Assembly (NCBI GenBank): GCA_937906995.1
Contig: CALESB010000002.1
Span: forward strand, 1-64,000
DNA: 64,000 nucleotides
Source of the DNA: an uncultured Sutterella sp.
Lineage (GTDB): Bacteria; Pseudomonadota; Gammaproteobacteria; Burkholderiales; Burkholderiaceae_F
Direction: 5' to 3'
Below are positions 46,766 through 56,463 of the stretch, one piece after another. The notes beneath the pieces were generated by a model. That model searched no databases. It saw only the letters and a program-made list of their open reading frames with translations, and was not told the origin of the DNA. A program made the position numbers and the translations under genes. How positions within the stretch are numbered: position 1 is the first letter of the stretch; each line of letters starts with the position of its first letter.

Positions 46766-48541
46766 TTATCCTTCACAAGCCAGGCAAGTGCTGTCTTCCA
46801 ACACTTCACGCATGTTGATATCTTCTTCAATTCGGCGTCGTTCAATGGCAACGCCCACTCGATCGGCCTTACGTAACTTGTCACTACGGCAGTAGTACAA
46901 AGACTTTAAACCCTTTTTCCAGGCCATAAAGTGGCAAGCATGCAAGTAAGCAATGGAAACATCTGCCGGGAAAAAGAGATTGAGTGACTGCCCTTGATCA
47001 ATATAAACCTGACGGTCAGCGGCCAAATCAATCAACCAACGTTGATCGAGCTCTTGAGCGGTCTTAAAGACTTCACGTACCTCTTGAGGAATGGCCTCAA
47101 TATGTTGAACGCTGCCATCATGCGCGATGATATCGGCCCAGACGTCATCCGTATTCATATCAAGTTCTTCTAGAGCTTGAACTAAATAACGGTTTTTAAC
47201 GATGTGAGCACCCGAAATCGTATCTTGTCGATAGACGTTGGCACGTCGCGGTTCAATTGAGGGACTGGTATTGCCCACAATTAAGCTCGACGAGGCATTC
47301 GGAGCCACAGCCATCCAGTGAGAGAATCGACGCGCAACACCAGCGGCCTTTGCATCTGGACATGCACCACGTTCAGCACAAAGTCTTGCATCGGCTTGAG
47401 CACACTTTTCATGGATGTGCGCAAACATACGACGATTGTTCACCTTAGCCATGGCGCTATCGAAAGGAATGCCTTTTCGTTGGAAGTACGCATGCAAACC
47501 CAACGCGCCTAAGCCCACAGAGCGTTCACGCTCGGCAGAGCGTTTTGCGCGTGCGATGCTATCGGGCGCATGATCAATGAAATATTGGAGAACGTTATCC
47601 AAGAATTCCATGACGTCATCAATGAAGCGCTCATCATCTTTCCAGTCATCGAAATACTCAAGGTTTACAGAACTTAGACAGCAAACCGCCGTACGATCTG
47701 CATTTGTCGGTAAGAAGATTTCAGTACAAAGGTTCGAGCCATTGATTTTGAGCCCTTGTTGCTTGAGCCAGTCTGGCAAAACACGATTGGCCGTATCGGT
47801 AAAGACCAAGTAAGGCTCACCGGTTTGCATACGCAACTCTAAAATACGTTGCCAAATATCTCGGGCGCTAGCCACTTCAACAACTTCCCCAGTATGCGGG
47901 TCAATCAACGGCCAGCTATCATCGGCATTACCATCGAGCATGCTCTCTTCAATCTTACGCATAAAAGCATCACTGATATTGATGCCATGGTGAAGGTTGA
48001 GCGTACGCATATTTTGGTCACCCGTGGGCTTGCGCATCTCAATAAATTGGATGATATCGGGATGATCAACTGGCAAAAACGCCGCATAAGAACCACGACG
48101 CGTCGTACCTTGGCGATATGCCAAACAGGCTGCATCATAAACCTTTAAGTGCGGCATCACACCCACACTTTTTTCATCAGCACTACGAATGGCCAAATGA
48201 ATGCCAACACCACCGCCCAACATACTTAACCAGTTGACTTCGGACAATGTACGAACTAACCCCTCGGCACTGTCTTCCATATAAGACAAAAAGCAACTGA
48301 CGGGCAAACCTTTTTTCGTTCGACCAAAACTTAAAACGGGCGTTGAAAAGCTTAACCAATGCTTGGAGGCATACTCATAGATGCGTTGAGCGTGCTCTTC
48401 GTTACTGGCAAAGGCTTGAGCCACAAAAGCCAAACGCTCTTGGGGACTTTTTTCGTCTGCACGCATATAACTTTCACGCAAACGAATCATGCCGAGTTCG
48501 TCAAAAAGCGCATCGCGTGAATAATCAAGTTGGAGGGTCAT
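46766..48541 (-). CDS. nrdA: Ribonucleoside-diphosphate reductase alpha subunit (class Ia), lacking the ATP-cone
   Basis: Catalytic subunit of aerobic ribonucleotide reductase. The 591-residue protein has the active-site cysteines (LPVSCFLSYMED; GSNLCTEIF; AVCCLSSVNLEYF), the radical-transfer tyrosine pair LYYCRSD and the C-terminal CLACEG. It is about 170 residues shorter than E. coli NrdA because it begins near the catalytic domain (MTLQLDYSRDALFDELG) and has no N-terminal ATP-cone, so dATP feedback through that domain is absent. Two NrdR-like boxes lie upstream. Confidence 0.94.
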   Translation of the reverse strand: MTLQLDYSRDALFDELGMIRLRESYMRADEKSPQERLAFVAQAFASNEEHAQRIYEYASKHWLSFSTPVLSFGRTKKGLPVSCFLSYMEDSAEGLVRTLSEVNWLSMLGGGVGIHLAIRSADEKSVGVMPHLKVYDAACLAYRQGTTRRGSYAAFLPVDHPDIIQFIEMRKPTGDQNMRTLNLHHGINISDAFMRKIEESMLDGNADDSWPLIDPHTGEVVEVASARDIWQRILELRMQTGEPYLVFTDTANRVLPDWLKQQGLKINGSNLCTEIFLPTNADRTAVCCLSSVNLEYFDDWKDDERFIDDVMEFLDNVLQYFIDHAPDSIARAKRSAERERSVGLGALGLHAYFQRKGIPFDSAMAKVNNRRMFAHIHEKCAQADARLCAERGACPDAKAAGVARRFSHWMAVAPNASSSLIVGNTSPSIEPRRANVYRQDTISGAHIVKNRYLVQALEELDMNTDDVWADIIAHDGSVQHIEAIPQEVREVFKTAQELDQRWLIDLAADRQVYIDQGQSLNLFFPADVSIAYLHACHFMAWKKGLKSLYYCRSDKLRKADRVGVAIERRRIEEDINMREVLEDSTCLACEG

Positions 48542-48556
48542 AGTGAAATGTCCAGA

Positions 48557-48603
48557 AATCTTTATCTTGTTACTAGATCGAAAGAATACACAAGATCTGG
48601 TGC
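48557..48603 (-). promoter_or_regulatory. Putative pair of NrdR boxes upstream of nrdAB
   Basis: Two 16-base segments resemble the NrdR consensus (ACACWATATWTWGTGT-like): 48557-48572, with an intact TATCTTGT half, and 48588-48603 (ACACAAGATCTGGTGC, about 12-13 of 16). Their start-to-start distance is 31 bases, the usual three-turn spacing of NrdR box pairs. Confidence 0.6.
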
Positions 48604-48680
48604 TATATCATTGATTTTCCCAATGGGAATCATTGATTTTAAAATTTTCTTAATAAAATAAAGAGTTTAGAAAGTTCCAT

Positions 48681-48710
48681 CAAAAACGGCCTCCTAAGAG
48701 ACCGTTTTTG
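48681..48710 (-). terminator. Terminator of the cysS-tilS operon
   Basis: A stem of CAAAAACGG with CCGTTTTTG (outer arms 48681-48689 and 48702-48710) plus an inner CTC/GAG pairing lies just after the tilS stop on the minus strand. Confidence 0.75.
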
Positions 48711-48718
48711 TGAAGCAA

Positions 48719-50206
48719 TTAAGGTTGCATCAATGAAAATAGCGTGTCATCGGGCACCCATTCAAAGGCGTAACGTTTTTCATCCTCGTCCGTTTTCGCA
48801 AATTTCGTATCCATCCCGAGACCCGCTGCAAAGATCAGATCATCGTTACACCAAAGAAGCGGTAAATCACCACGATCAAATTCGGCAATATCGGCCTCTT
48901 GATACAAGGCTTTTAACGTCTTACGAGGACGGGCACGATGAATTTTCATCTTTTCGCCTCCGGAGCGAGGTCGAACTTGAAGTACACCTGACTCAAGCAT
49001 GCTTTGAGCCACGCCTGCATCTCCAGCCTTGACTTCAGAAATAACCAATTCCCCGTTCCAAGACGGTAGAGCATAGCGACCGGCGCCCTTCCACTCAAGC
49101 GTCTCAAAACGCGTTATGTCTTTTTTCGGAGAGGATTGCTTACGCATCACGAGACGCGCCCCATGACGACGCATCTCAAAGTTATCCATGCGGAACGTCA
49201 ACTGCGTATCGGAGTGCGTTTCACGAGCTTGTCGAAGTTGCTCGTTTAAGCGAGCCTTGGATGGTGGCACTAAGCCAAAACTTTCAATCCAAGCACGAAG
49301 CACCAATGTTTGACGCATTTCAGATAGTGCTAAAAGCTTAGGGATATATAGCTCGTTTTTCTCCGTAACGACTTTGGCCAAATCTTCTTGAGCAACTTCT
49401 TTTAATAGTTCTGACGTTTGCGCCACCAATTCTACTGCGCGCGCAGCAGCAGCACGAAAGCCCGGTCGGATTTGATCCATTACCGGCAGGACCTCATGAC
49501 GAATGGCATTACGCATATAGGTGGTATCGGCGTTACTTTCGTCTTCCACCCAAGATAGACCCTTTAGTTCCAAGTAACGTTCGATAAGCGCGCGCGGAAC
49601 ATGCAAAAAGGGACGAACCAGAGCAATGTCAACGTCTTTTCGAACAAGTGGGAAAGTCGCTAAACCCTCAACACCTGCCCCACGCATCCACTGAATTAAG
49701 AAGGTTTCGAGGCGATCATCTTCATGATGCGCCGTCATCACCATATCGGCATTGAACGCCTTAGCAGCATTATTAAGTGCTTCGTAACGAGCTTTACGAG
49801 CAGCAGCCTCCACTCCATCACCTTTTGTTTTCACCATAACATAGGTGACCTTAAAGGCAACATTGAGTGCAGAAGCCATTTCACGGCAAAATCTTGCCCA
49901 TCGATTGGCATTAGGACTTAAAGCATGGTGAACATGAAGCGCCAGGATTTCATCAATGCGAGAGTTTCGCTTGTCTCTTAATGCCACTAAAGCCTGCAAT
50001 AAAGCAACCGAGTCACGACCACCTGAAAAGCCCACCACAATGCGAGCTTTTTTATCGGCACTGACGGGCTCAGCGAAAAGGCTTGGCGTATCGTTAACAC
50101 CCAACCCCTCATCAATTGCCACTTCTAACGCCCCTCGAAGCTCTCGAGAGACGGTAGAAAGTGCCAATTTATCGTAATGCCTTACTCTAGCGGTGCTCTT
50201 CCGCAT
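48719..50206 (-). CDS. tilS: tRNA(Ile)-lysidine synthetase
   Basis: Modifies C34 of tRNA(Ile2) to lysidine so that it reads AUA. The 495-residue protein has the PP-loop [17 protein letters not shown], the [15 protein letters not shown] and [13 protein letters not shown] motifs, and a C-terminal substrate-binding domain. The ATG at 50206, with AAGGA upstream, is preferred over an ATG at 50239 without a ribosome-binding site; it overlaps accA by 20 bases. The N-terminal extension before the PP-loop (about 55 residues) is longer than usual. Confidence 0.94.
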   Translation of the reverse strand: MRKSTARVRHYDKLALSTVSRELRGALEVAIDEGLGVNDTPSLFAEPVSADKKARIVVGFSGGRDSVALLQALVALRDKRNSRIDEILALHVHHALSPNANRWARFCREMASALNVAFKVTYVMVKTKGDGVEAAARKARYEALNNAAKAFNADMVMTAHHEDDRLETFLIQWMRGAGVEGLATFPLVRKDVDIALVRPFLHVPRALIERYLELKGLSWVEDESNADTTYMRNAIRHEVLPVMDQIRPGFRAAAARAVELVAQTSELLKEVAQEDLAKVVTEKNELYIPKLLALSEMRQTLVLRAWIESFGLVPPSKARLNEQLRQARETHSDTQLTFRMDNFEMRRHGARLVMRKQSSPKKDITRFETLEWKGAGRYALPSWNGELVISEVKAGDAGVAQSMLESGVLQVRPRSGGEKMKIHRARPRKTLKALYQEADIAEFDRGDLPLLWCNDDLIFAAGLGMDTKFAKTDEDEKRYAFEWVPDDTLFSLMQP

Positions 50207-51242
50207 TGTCTTCCTTCGTCGCCCCTTGGGTTGACTCATTAGTTGCTTGAGAGGTTTCTTCGGCCTCTTGAGCTAAAAGTTCAAATTTACCGTACTGCAA
50301 AATGCGTTCCATACGGCGAGCGACTAATTCGTCAGACTGCATCGTACGGAATTGGCGCATTTGATCCGTAAGGGCTTTCTTTAAGGTTGCACCCATCAAG
50401 TGCGGATCGCGATGAGCGCCGCCCAAAGGTTCGCTTAAGACCTTATCGACCAAGCCCAAATCACGCAAACGATCCGCCGTTAAGCCCAAGGCCATTGCGG
50501 CATCTGAAGCGCGTCCTGCGTCCTTCCACAAAATGGAGGCACAGCCTTCTGGACTGATCACGGAGTAGACCGAGTACTGAAGCATGTTAACAACGTCAGC
50601 TACGGCAATTGCCAATGCGCCACCTGAACCACCTTCACCAATGATCGTCGCAATGATCGGCGTCTTTAAGTGACTCATTTCAAAGAGGTTGCGACCAATA
50701 GCTTCACTCTGACCACGTTCTTCAGCATCGATACCTGGATAAGCCCCCGGTGTATCGATAAAGGTAAAGACTGGCAAAGAAAATTTCTCTGCCAACTTCA
50801 TCAAACGCAATGCTTTACGATAGCCTTCAGGACGAGGCATACCGAAGTTACGCTTCATACGCTCTTTGGTACCACGACCCTTTTGCTGGCCGATCACAAC
50901 GACGGGGTGCCCAGCCAAGCGAGCTAAACCACCCACAATAGACTCATCGTCAGCAAAAGCACGATCACCATGCAACTCATGAAAGTCCGTAAAGACCATT
51001 TCGATGTAGTCGAGCATATACGGGCGTTGCGGATGACGCGCCACCAAAGACGTTTGCCACGGTGTTAATTCTGCGTAAGTCTTTTTAAGAAGTTCTTCCG
51101 TTTTGGATTGCAAAAGGGCGATTTCTTCGGTCAAATTGATTTTTTTGCCTTCATCTTTTTCTTGCATTGCCGTCAAGTCATCAATCTTGATCTGCAACTC
51201 TTCAATTTGCTTTTCGAAATCTAAAAATACAGCTTTAGCCAT
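50187..51242 (-). CDS. accA: Acetyl-CoA carboxylase carboxyltransferase subunit alpha
   Basis: Alpha subunit of the AccAD carboxyltransferase, committing acetyl-CoA to fatty-acid synthesis. The 351-residue protein includes [33 protein letters not shown], and the oxyanion-hole region [17 protein letters not shown]. The C-terminal tail (about 320-351, Glu/Thr/Asn-rich) is longer than in E. coli. It sits between alkA and tilS, the Burkholderiales order. Confidence 0.96.
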   Translation of the reverse strand: MAKAVFLDFEKQIEELQIKIDDLTAMQEKDEGKKINLTEEIALLQSKTEELLKKTYAELTPWQTSLVARHPQRPYMLDYIEMVFTDFHELHGDRAFADDESIVGGLARLAGHPVVVIGQQKGRGTKERMKRNFGMPRPEGYRKALRLMKLAEKFSLPVFTFIDTPGAYPGIDAEERGQSEAIGRNLFEMSHLKTPIIATIIGEGGSGGALAIAVADVVNMLQYSVYSVISPEGCASILWKDAGRASDAAMALGLTADRLRDLGLVDKVLSEPLGGAHRDPHLMGATLKKALTDQMRQFRTMQSDELVARRMERILQYGKFELLAQEAEETSQATNESTQGATKEDNAEEHR

Positions 51243-51260
51243 GAAATTTTTCTCTCTTGA

Positions 51261-51926
51261 TCAGGGGGAATTTTCCAATGAACACCACAAATACCAGGCG
51301 GCAACGGTGCGATAAGGTTCCCAAGTACATTCGATAGATTTTACACGGGTTTTAAGCCGTTGGAGCCCCTCAGAAACAGCTGTTTTATCATCCAAATACA
51401 GCTGAGCCAGTGCCACACGAATCCCATAATCGGTCAACGGCAAAACATCACAGCGACCTAAACCAAAAATAAGCACTGCCGAAGCCGTCCACGGACCAAT
51501 CCCTTTGATACTGCGAAGTGTTTTTGAAACACTTTCATCATCCATTGATGCAAAGCCTACCTCACTCCACTCACCCATAAGGAATTTTTCTGAAACCGTT
51601 TTAAGGGTCATCGCCTTGCGCTCATTAATACCTAAAACTCGAATGGACTCTATCGAAGATTCTGAAAGCCTCTGACACCAAAGTGATGAGTCTTTACCCA
51701 AAAATACTTGTAGCTTCTTCCACAAGGTGGCAGCTGCACGATTGGAGATTTGTTGAGCCACCACGGCTCGTAACAGTGCCGGTATGACACCGACTGGATA
51801 GGGAAACGGTCGATCGCTATATTTAACGATCAACTTTGCCATCACTGGATCTCTTTTTGACAAAAAGGCCACCGCCTCGCGAAAAATTCGCTCATCGATG
51901 GCCTTATAGGGCAATTGTTGCGTCAT
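51261..51926 (-). CDS. DNA-3-methyladenine glycosylase (AlkA-type, HhH-GPD)
   Basis: Base-excision glycosylase for alkylated purines, 221 residues. It has the helix-hairpin-helix LRSIKGIGPWTASAVLI (about 138-154) followed by the catalytic aspartate in LPLTDYGIR, as in AlkA. The N-terminal domain of E. coli AlkA is missing, which is usual for this short type. It is 3 bases downstream of cysS and 18 upstream of accA. Confidence 0.9.
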   Translation of the reverse strand: MTQQLPYKAIDERIFREAVAFLSKRDPVMAKLIVKYSDRPFPYPVGVIPALLRAVVAQQISNRAAATLWKKLQVFLGKDSSLWCQRLSESSIESIRVLGINERKAMTLKTVSEKFLMGEWSEVGFASMDDESVSKTLRSIKGIGPWTASAVLIFGLGRCDVLPLTDYGIRVALAQLYLDDKTAVSEGLQRLKTRVKSIECTWEPYRTVAAWYLWCSLENSP

Positions 51927-51929
51927 TGA

Positions 51930-53342
51930 CTAGACAAGCTCACGATGCCAAGTTGTCCCTTGCGGCGTATCGGTTAAGATAATACCGTCAGCGGCCAATT
52001 GCTTACGAATTTCGTCAGCGCGAGCATAGTTCTTGTCCTTTTTCGCTTGACGACGTTCATCAATCAACGCTTGAATTTGTGCTTCATCGACACCTTCGGT
52101 TGAACCCTTCAAAAAGGCTTCGGGGTCACCTTGCAAGATGTTGAGAATCGCACCTAACTTCTTCAATTGACGGCTTGCCGCTGCGTCCTTTTTCGCTTGA
52201 GCACGATTAGCCAATTCAAATAATGCAGCAACAGCAACGGGAACGTTAAAGTCATCATCCATCGCAGCCTTAAAGCGTTGTGCACACTCTTCATTCCAAT
52301 CGAGCTCTTGATCGTCTGCGGGCACATCCTTTAATGCACCGTAGAGACGTTTTAAACTTTGGTAGGCATCAACAATCAAGTCCGGTCCAAAGAGAATCGG
52401 GCTACGATAGTGGGTGCGCATCAAGAAGAAACGCAACACTTGAGCACCATTGCCCTTACCAAACTTTTCATCCGTTTCGGCAATGGCATCACGCACAGTC
52501 CAGAAGTTACCCAACGACTTACTCATCTTTTCTTCTTGACCGTCTTTATTCATCACACGAAGCGGACCCGTATGCATCCAAACATTGGCAAATTGCTTGC
52601 CATGAGCCCCTTCACTTTGAGCGATTTCATTTTCATGGTGCGGGAAAATCAAGTCAGGACCACCGCCGTGGATATCGAACGTTTCGCCGAGATAGTGGCA
52701 GCTCATAGCCGAGCACTCAATATGCCAACCCGGACGACCCTTGCCCCAAGGGCTTTCCCATTGCGGCTCACCTGGCTTAGCCCCCTTCCAAAGCACAAAG
52801 TCCAAAGGATCACGCTTACCTAAGTCTGCTGCAACACGCTCGCCGCTACGCAAGTCGTCGATGGACTTTCCGGAGAGTTTGCCGTAAGACGGGAAGCCAC
52901 GAACGGCAAAAGCAACGTCGCCACTCTCAGTTTTATAAGCCAAACCATTTTTCTCGAGTTTGCCGATGATATCCAACATTTGCGGAATAAATTGCGTTGC
53001 ACGCGGCTCAACCGTTGGAGCTAAACACCCCAAAGCCATCATATCTTCTTGCATGTAGCGACCGTATTCGTCCGTCAATGCTTCGCAGGTGATCTTGCGT
53101 TCGGCTGCACGGCGAATGATCTTATCGTCAACGTCCGTGATATTACGAACAAACGTTACATCGTAGCCACTGGCTTCAAACCAACGACGAATAATGTCAA
53201 AAGAAATGAAGGTACGACCGTGACCGATATGGGTATAGTCGTAAACCGTCACGCCACAGACGTACATTTTGACGGCGTTGGGCGTAATGGGTTGAAACGG
53301 TGCCTTTTGGCGAGATAACGTGGAATAAACCTCTAATGCCAT
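51930..53342 (-). CDS. cysS: Cysteinyl-tRNA synthetase
   Basis: Class I synthetase, 470 residues. Motifs are CGVTVYDYTHIGHGRTFI (with the HIGH-like segment and zinc-binding Cys), the zinc-site WHIECSAMS and HHENEIAQSE, and the KMSKS loop [11 protein letters not shown]. It is the promoter-proximal gene of the cysS-alkA-accA-tilS operon. Confidence 0.97.
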   Translation of the reverse strand: MALEVYSTLSRQKAPFQPITPNAVKMYVCGVTVYDYTHIGHGRTFISFDIIRRWFEASGYDVTFVRNITDVDDKIIRRAAERKITCEALTDEYGRYMQEDMMALGCLAPTVEPRATQFIPQMLDIIGKLEKNGLAYKTESGDVAFAVRGFPSYGKLSGKSIDDLRSGERVAADLGKRDPLDFVLWKGAKPGEPQWESPWGKGRPGWHIECSAMSCHYLGETFDIHGGGPDLIFPHHENEIAQSEGAHGKQFANVWMHTGPLRVMNKDGQEEKMSKSLGNFWTVRDAIAETDEKFGKGNGAQVLRFFLMRTHYRSPILFGPDLIVDAYQSLKRLYGALKDVPADDQELDWNEECAQRFKAAMDDDFNVPVAVAALFELANRAQAKKDAAASRQLKKLGAILNILQGDPEAFLKGSTEGVDEAQIQALIDERRQAKKDKNYARADEIRKQLAADGIILTDTPQGTTWHRELV

Positions 53343-53496
53343 GATCTACTTTCACCAAAGTTATTTGTCGATAACGTATAAGTATACTAACTCAGACTCT
53401 TAAATAGTCTAATTTAAAACCGCTTAAAAGAATTCTTCATGCGTTTCGAAGATATATCTGGTTGCATCTTTTCTGAGTATTAAATGCTCATCTGCT

Positions 53497-53502
53497 TATA
53501 AT
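53497..53502 (+). promoter_or_regulatory. Candidate -10 element of the TPR gene
   Basis: A perfect TATAAT at 53497-53502 lies 42 bases before the start codon. No convincing -35 is visible; this is a weak call. Confidence 0.4.
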
Positions 53503-53543
53503 CGAGGTGAAACTACTTCAGACCAAAGTGGAAATTTTTATTT

Positions 53544-54089
53544 ATGGTTTGTCTATCTCAAACATTGAAATCCGTCATTTTGACTGCCTGCTCTATCGGG
53601 ATTGCTCAAGTTGCCTTGGCTAACGAGATTTTCGAAGAGCCTGCCACTGAAATAGAACGCGCCGCCTTGATCGATCGTTTAATTGTGCACAAGGATTATA
53701 AAAATGCTTTAGCTCAAGTGGCTGAAGGTTTAAAAGTCAATCCCAAAAGTGCTCAACTCAAGTTTAAACAAGCCGTCATCTACGAGCGTTCTGGACAGAC
53801 AACTCGTGCCAAAGCGCTTTTAGAAGATTTTATCGATAGCTATCCAGAAATCGTTGAGCCATACAATAATTTGGCTGCTATTTATGCTGCTGAAGGCAAT
53901 ATTGATCGAGCTTTAACGCTTTTGAATCAAGCCATCACCATCAATCCCCGTTTTGCGCTTGGGCACGAAAATTTAGGTGACCTTTATCTGCAAAAAGCCA
54001 TTGCACACTACAAGAATGCCGTCAAAGGACAACCTCAAAATAGTCGTATGAACCGCAAGTTAAAAGCGGCGGAAAACTTAATGCATTAA
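53544..54089 (+). CDS. Exported tetratricopeptide-repeat protein
   Basis: A 181-residue protein with a signal peptide (SVILTACSIGIAQVALA, about 10-26) and about three TPR units between residues 35 and 165 (e.g. EPYNNLAAIYAAEGNIDRAL, ALGHENLGDLYLQKA). TPRs mediate protein contacts; the partner is unknown. Divergent from cysS. The IscB element begins 13 bases after its stop and in the same direction, so transcripts from here would run into the omega-RNA. Confidence 0.85.
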   Translation: MVCLSQTLKSVILTACSIGIAQVALANEIFEEPATEIERAALIDRLIVHKDYKNALAQVAEGLKVNPKSAQLKFKQAVIYERSGQTTRAKALLEDFIDSYPEIVEPYNNLAAIYAAEGNIDRALTLLNQAITINPRFALGHENLGDLYLQKAIAHYKNAVKGQPQNSRMNRKLKAAENLMH

Positions 54090-54383
54090 AAGGACGTTTT
54101 CATCAATAACCCCTGCCTAAAGGCAGAGGCTTGAAAAAGCCTCGATTGACTAGCCTCAGTGATCCTTCTTTGGAAGGTGAACTACGTTGGATTGGAATGT
54201 ATAGGCACCGTGGGATGTTCATCCTAGTTCCACGCTCTGCGGTCTGTGATTAAAAGCTCTGAGAGGTAGGAGCGGTGTTGCAGACAAGAAACCCATTCCA
54301 ACATTGGCGAAGGATGTTAACACGGCATTGGTTTATCTGATGTTGTTGAACGGAACCTGCGGGTATCCGTTAAGGAGAAACTT
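54087..54383 (+). ncRNA. omega-RNA of the IscB element
   Basis: The 280 bases before iscB are non-coding and nearly identical to the second locus, which lacks the protein gene, showing that they are kept for their own function. In IscB systems this region encodes the guide RNA, with its guide at the 5' end reading the flank of the element (here about 54087-54102). A variable stem-loop lies at 54322-54350 and a conserved 19-nt block at 54351-54369. The RNA boundaries are estimates. Confidence 0.75.
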
Positions 54384-55668
54384 GTGAAAGTTTTTGTTTT
54401 AAATAGGCGCGGTCAGCCCTTGATGCCGTGTTCTCCCGCGAAAGCGAGACATTTGCTCAAGGCTAACAAAGCGACGGTTAAGCGTAGAACGCCTTTTACG
54501 ATCCAGTTAAGTATCGCCACAGGCGAAACGAAGCAGGATGTGATATTAGGTGTGGACGCTGGGGCAAAACATATCGGTCTTTCCGCCACAACGGAAAAAG
54601 CCGAAGTGTTTGCGTCTGAAGTGGAACTACGCCAAGACATCTCTGGTCTTTTGGCGGATCGTTTGGCTTTTCGCCGTGGTCGTCGCCATCGCAATACGCG
54701 CTATCGTGCGCCTCGTTTCAATAATCGAGTTCACTCGAAGCACAAAGGTTGGCTTGCTCCAAGCATAGAGAATCGCATTCAAGCGCATATATCGCGCATA
54801 GATGCGGTTTGTAGGCTTTTGCCAGTCTCAAAGATTGTGATTGAGACCGCTTCCTTTGACATTCAGAAGATTAAGAATCCTGATGTTGAAGGTGAAGGCT
54901 ATCAGCAAGGTGATCAACTCGGTTTTTGGAATGTGCGTGAGTATGTTCTTTGGCGAGATGGTCATGTTTGCCAACGCTGTCGCGGTCGTTCCAAGGACAA
55001 AATCCTCAACGTTCACCATCTTGAAAGTCGCAAGACGGGCGGTGATGCACCCAATAATTTGATCACACTCTGCGAGACGTGCCACAAGGCATTTCATGCA
55101 GGAAAGATTAAGTTGAAAGTGAAGCGTGGACAGTCCTTCAAGGCTGAAACCTTCATGGGCATCATGCGTTGGACGTTGCTCGCAAGAGTACGTCAAGCGC
55201 ATCCACATCTTCCTGTTGAGAACACTTTTGGTTATTTGACGAAACATAAGCGTATCGTTTTGGGTTTTCCAAAGACGCATTGTGCTGACGCTTTCTGTAT
55301 CGCAGGGAACCTGAAAGCCCAACGGACAGGTGTCTACCTCTATCAGAAGCAGACACGTAAACACAATCGCCAAATTCACAAGTGTTCGATTTTGAAAGGT
55401 GGTGTTCGTAAGCTCAATCAAAGTCCTTATCTCGTCAAGGGATTCAGACTTTTCGACAAAGTGCAGTGTCTTGGGCAAGAGGGATTTATTTTTGGACGAC
55501 GTGCGTCTGGTTATTTTGACGTGAGAACGTTGAGTGGCAAGAAGTTGTCGCCTGCTATCCATGCCAAAAAATTGACACTTCTCGAAAAGAGAAAGACTTT
55601 TTTAACCGAATTGAGAAAGGAGAACGGCGCTTCCTCCCCTGTCTGAAGACAGAGGTTTCCGCGCCTAA
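54103..55668 (+). mobile_element. Complete IscB element (IS200/IS605-like, no TnpA)
   Basis: About 1.57 kb with an omega-RNA region (54103-54383) and iscB. The left end has the hairpin TGCCTAAAGGCA (54114-54125) and the right end the related hairpin TGTCTGAAGACA (55640-55651), each flanked by CCCC and GAGG. The ends are set by the limits of similarity to the deletion derivative at 26281-26635. No transposase is encoded, so movement would need TnpA in trans. It lies between the TPR gene and tatD. Confidence 0.87.
54384..55646 (+). CDS. iscB: RNA-guided endonuclease IscB
   Basis: A 420-residue ancestor-class relative of Cas9. Domains in order: PLMP (residues 12-15), RuvC-I GVDAGAKHIGLS (Asp58), Arg-rich bridge helix (FRRGRRHRNTRYR, 97-109), RuvC-II VIETASFDI (Glu154), an HNH domain with zinc cysteines (CQRCRG 196-201 and CETCHKAFH 230-238) and catalytic HH (211-212), RuvC-III THCADAFCIA (Asp302), then a C-terminal target-adjacent-motif domain. 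All catalytic residues are present, so both strands should be cut. The start is GTG with AAGGAG upstream. Confidence 0.95.
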   Translation: MKVFVLNRRGQPLMPCSPAKARHLLKANKATVKRRTPFTIQLSIATGETKQDVILGVDAGAKHIGLSATTEKAEVFASEVELRQDISGLLADRLAFRRGRRHRNTRYRAPRFNNRVHSKHKGWLAPSIENRIQAHISRIDAVCRLLPVSKIVIETASFDIQKIKNPDVEGEGYQQGDQLGFWNVREYVLWRDGHVCQRCRGRSKDKILNVHHLESRKTGGDAPNNLITLCETCHKAFHAGKIKLKVKRGQSFKAETFMGIMRWTLLARVRQAHPHLPVENTFGYLTKHKRIVLGFPKTHCADAFCIAGNLKAQRTGVYLYQKQTRKHNRQIHKCSILKGGVRKLNQSPYLVKGFRLFDKVQCLGQEGFIFGRRASGYFDVRTLSGKKLSPAIHAKKLTLLEKRKTFLTELRKENGASSPV

Positions 55669-55674
55669 TTTTCT

Positions 55675-56463
55675 ATGATGCTGATCGATACCCACTCACA
55701 CTTTGGTATCGTACCAACGCAAGTTGCTTACGAAACTCAATTGCGTCACGCGCAAGACCAGGGTGTGGGTTGTGGAATCATTACAACTGGTAGTGTTCAT
55801 GATTTTGAAGTGGCTAAGCGGGTAGCACATCAGTATGGGTGGGGCTATGCTGTGGGTATTCATCCGCTTTTTGTTCTTCAGGCAAGTGATAAAGATCTTA
55901 GTGTTTTAAAGCAATTCCTTGAAAAGAATCATCAAGATCCTCATTTGGTCGCCATTGGAGAAATCGGCCTTGATCGCTTTGAGGGCGCTCCGGATATAGA
56001 GAAACAAAAATTCTTTTTTAAATCTCAGCTTGAACTTGCTGCACAGTACGTGTTACCCGTTTCCGTGCACTCAAGACGATCATTGTTTCTGGTTGACCAA
56101 TATTTAAGAAATTACCCCAAACTTCAAGTTGCTTTGCATGCTTTTAGCGGCTCTATTGAAGAGGCTAAAACCTTGAGCGCTCGTGGCTACAAAATGGGAT
56201 TTGGTGGAGCTATGACTTACAGCGGAAGTAAACGCGTCAGAGCGGCGGCGCAATTTCTCCCAGCGAGCACTTTACTTTTAGAAACGGATTGCCCAGATAT
56301 GCCACCAGCCTTTGATGCTAAAGGACAGTCCGAGCCGAGTTATTTAAAAGCCTATCTTCATTGTTTAGCTCAGTTGCGAAATACTGATCCAGAGATTTTG
56401 GCTGAACAAATTTTCACTAATACAATTGAGACTTTCCCTAAATTGCAACTAATACTTAAGTGA
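55675..56463 (+). CDS. TatD-family metal-dependent hydrolase
   Basis: A 262-residue TIM-barrel nuclease-like protein. Metal ligands are in the opening MLIDTHSHFG (HxH), GEIGLDRF (Glu), PVSVHSRRS and LHAFSGS (His) and LLETDCPDM (Asp). Members have 3'-5' exonuclease activity on DNA or RNA. Two ATGs lie in tandem (55675, 55678). No ribosome-binding site is seen upstream, because the IscB element ends only a few bases before; expression may have been lowered by the insertion. Confidence 0.9.
   Translation: MMLIDTHSHFGIVPTQVAYETQLRHAQDQGVGCGIITTGSVHDFEVAKRVAHQYGWGYAVGIHPLFVLQASDKDLSVLKQFLEKNHQDPHLVAIGEIGLDRFEGAPDIEKQKFFFKSQLELAAQYVLPVSVHSRRSLFLVDQYLRNYPKLQVALHAFSGSIEEAKTLSARGYKMGFGGAMTYSGSKRVRAAAQFLPASTLLLETDCPDMPPAFDAKGQSEPSYLKAYLHCLAQLRNTDPEILAEQIFTNTIETFPKLQLILK

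Noticed and set aside
54828..55562. 244-codon frame opposite iscB
   Set aside because: Antisense shadow of a clear IscB coding frame; no homology features.
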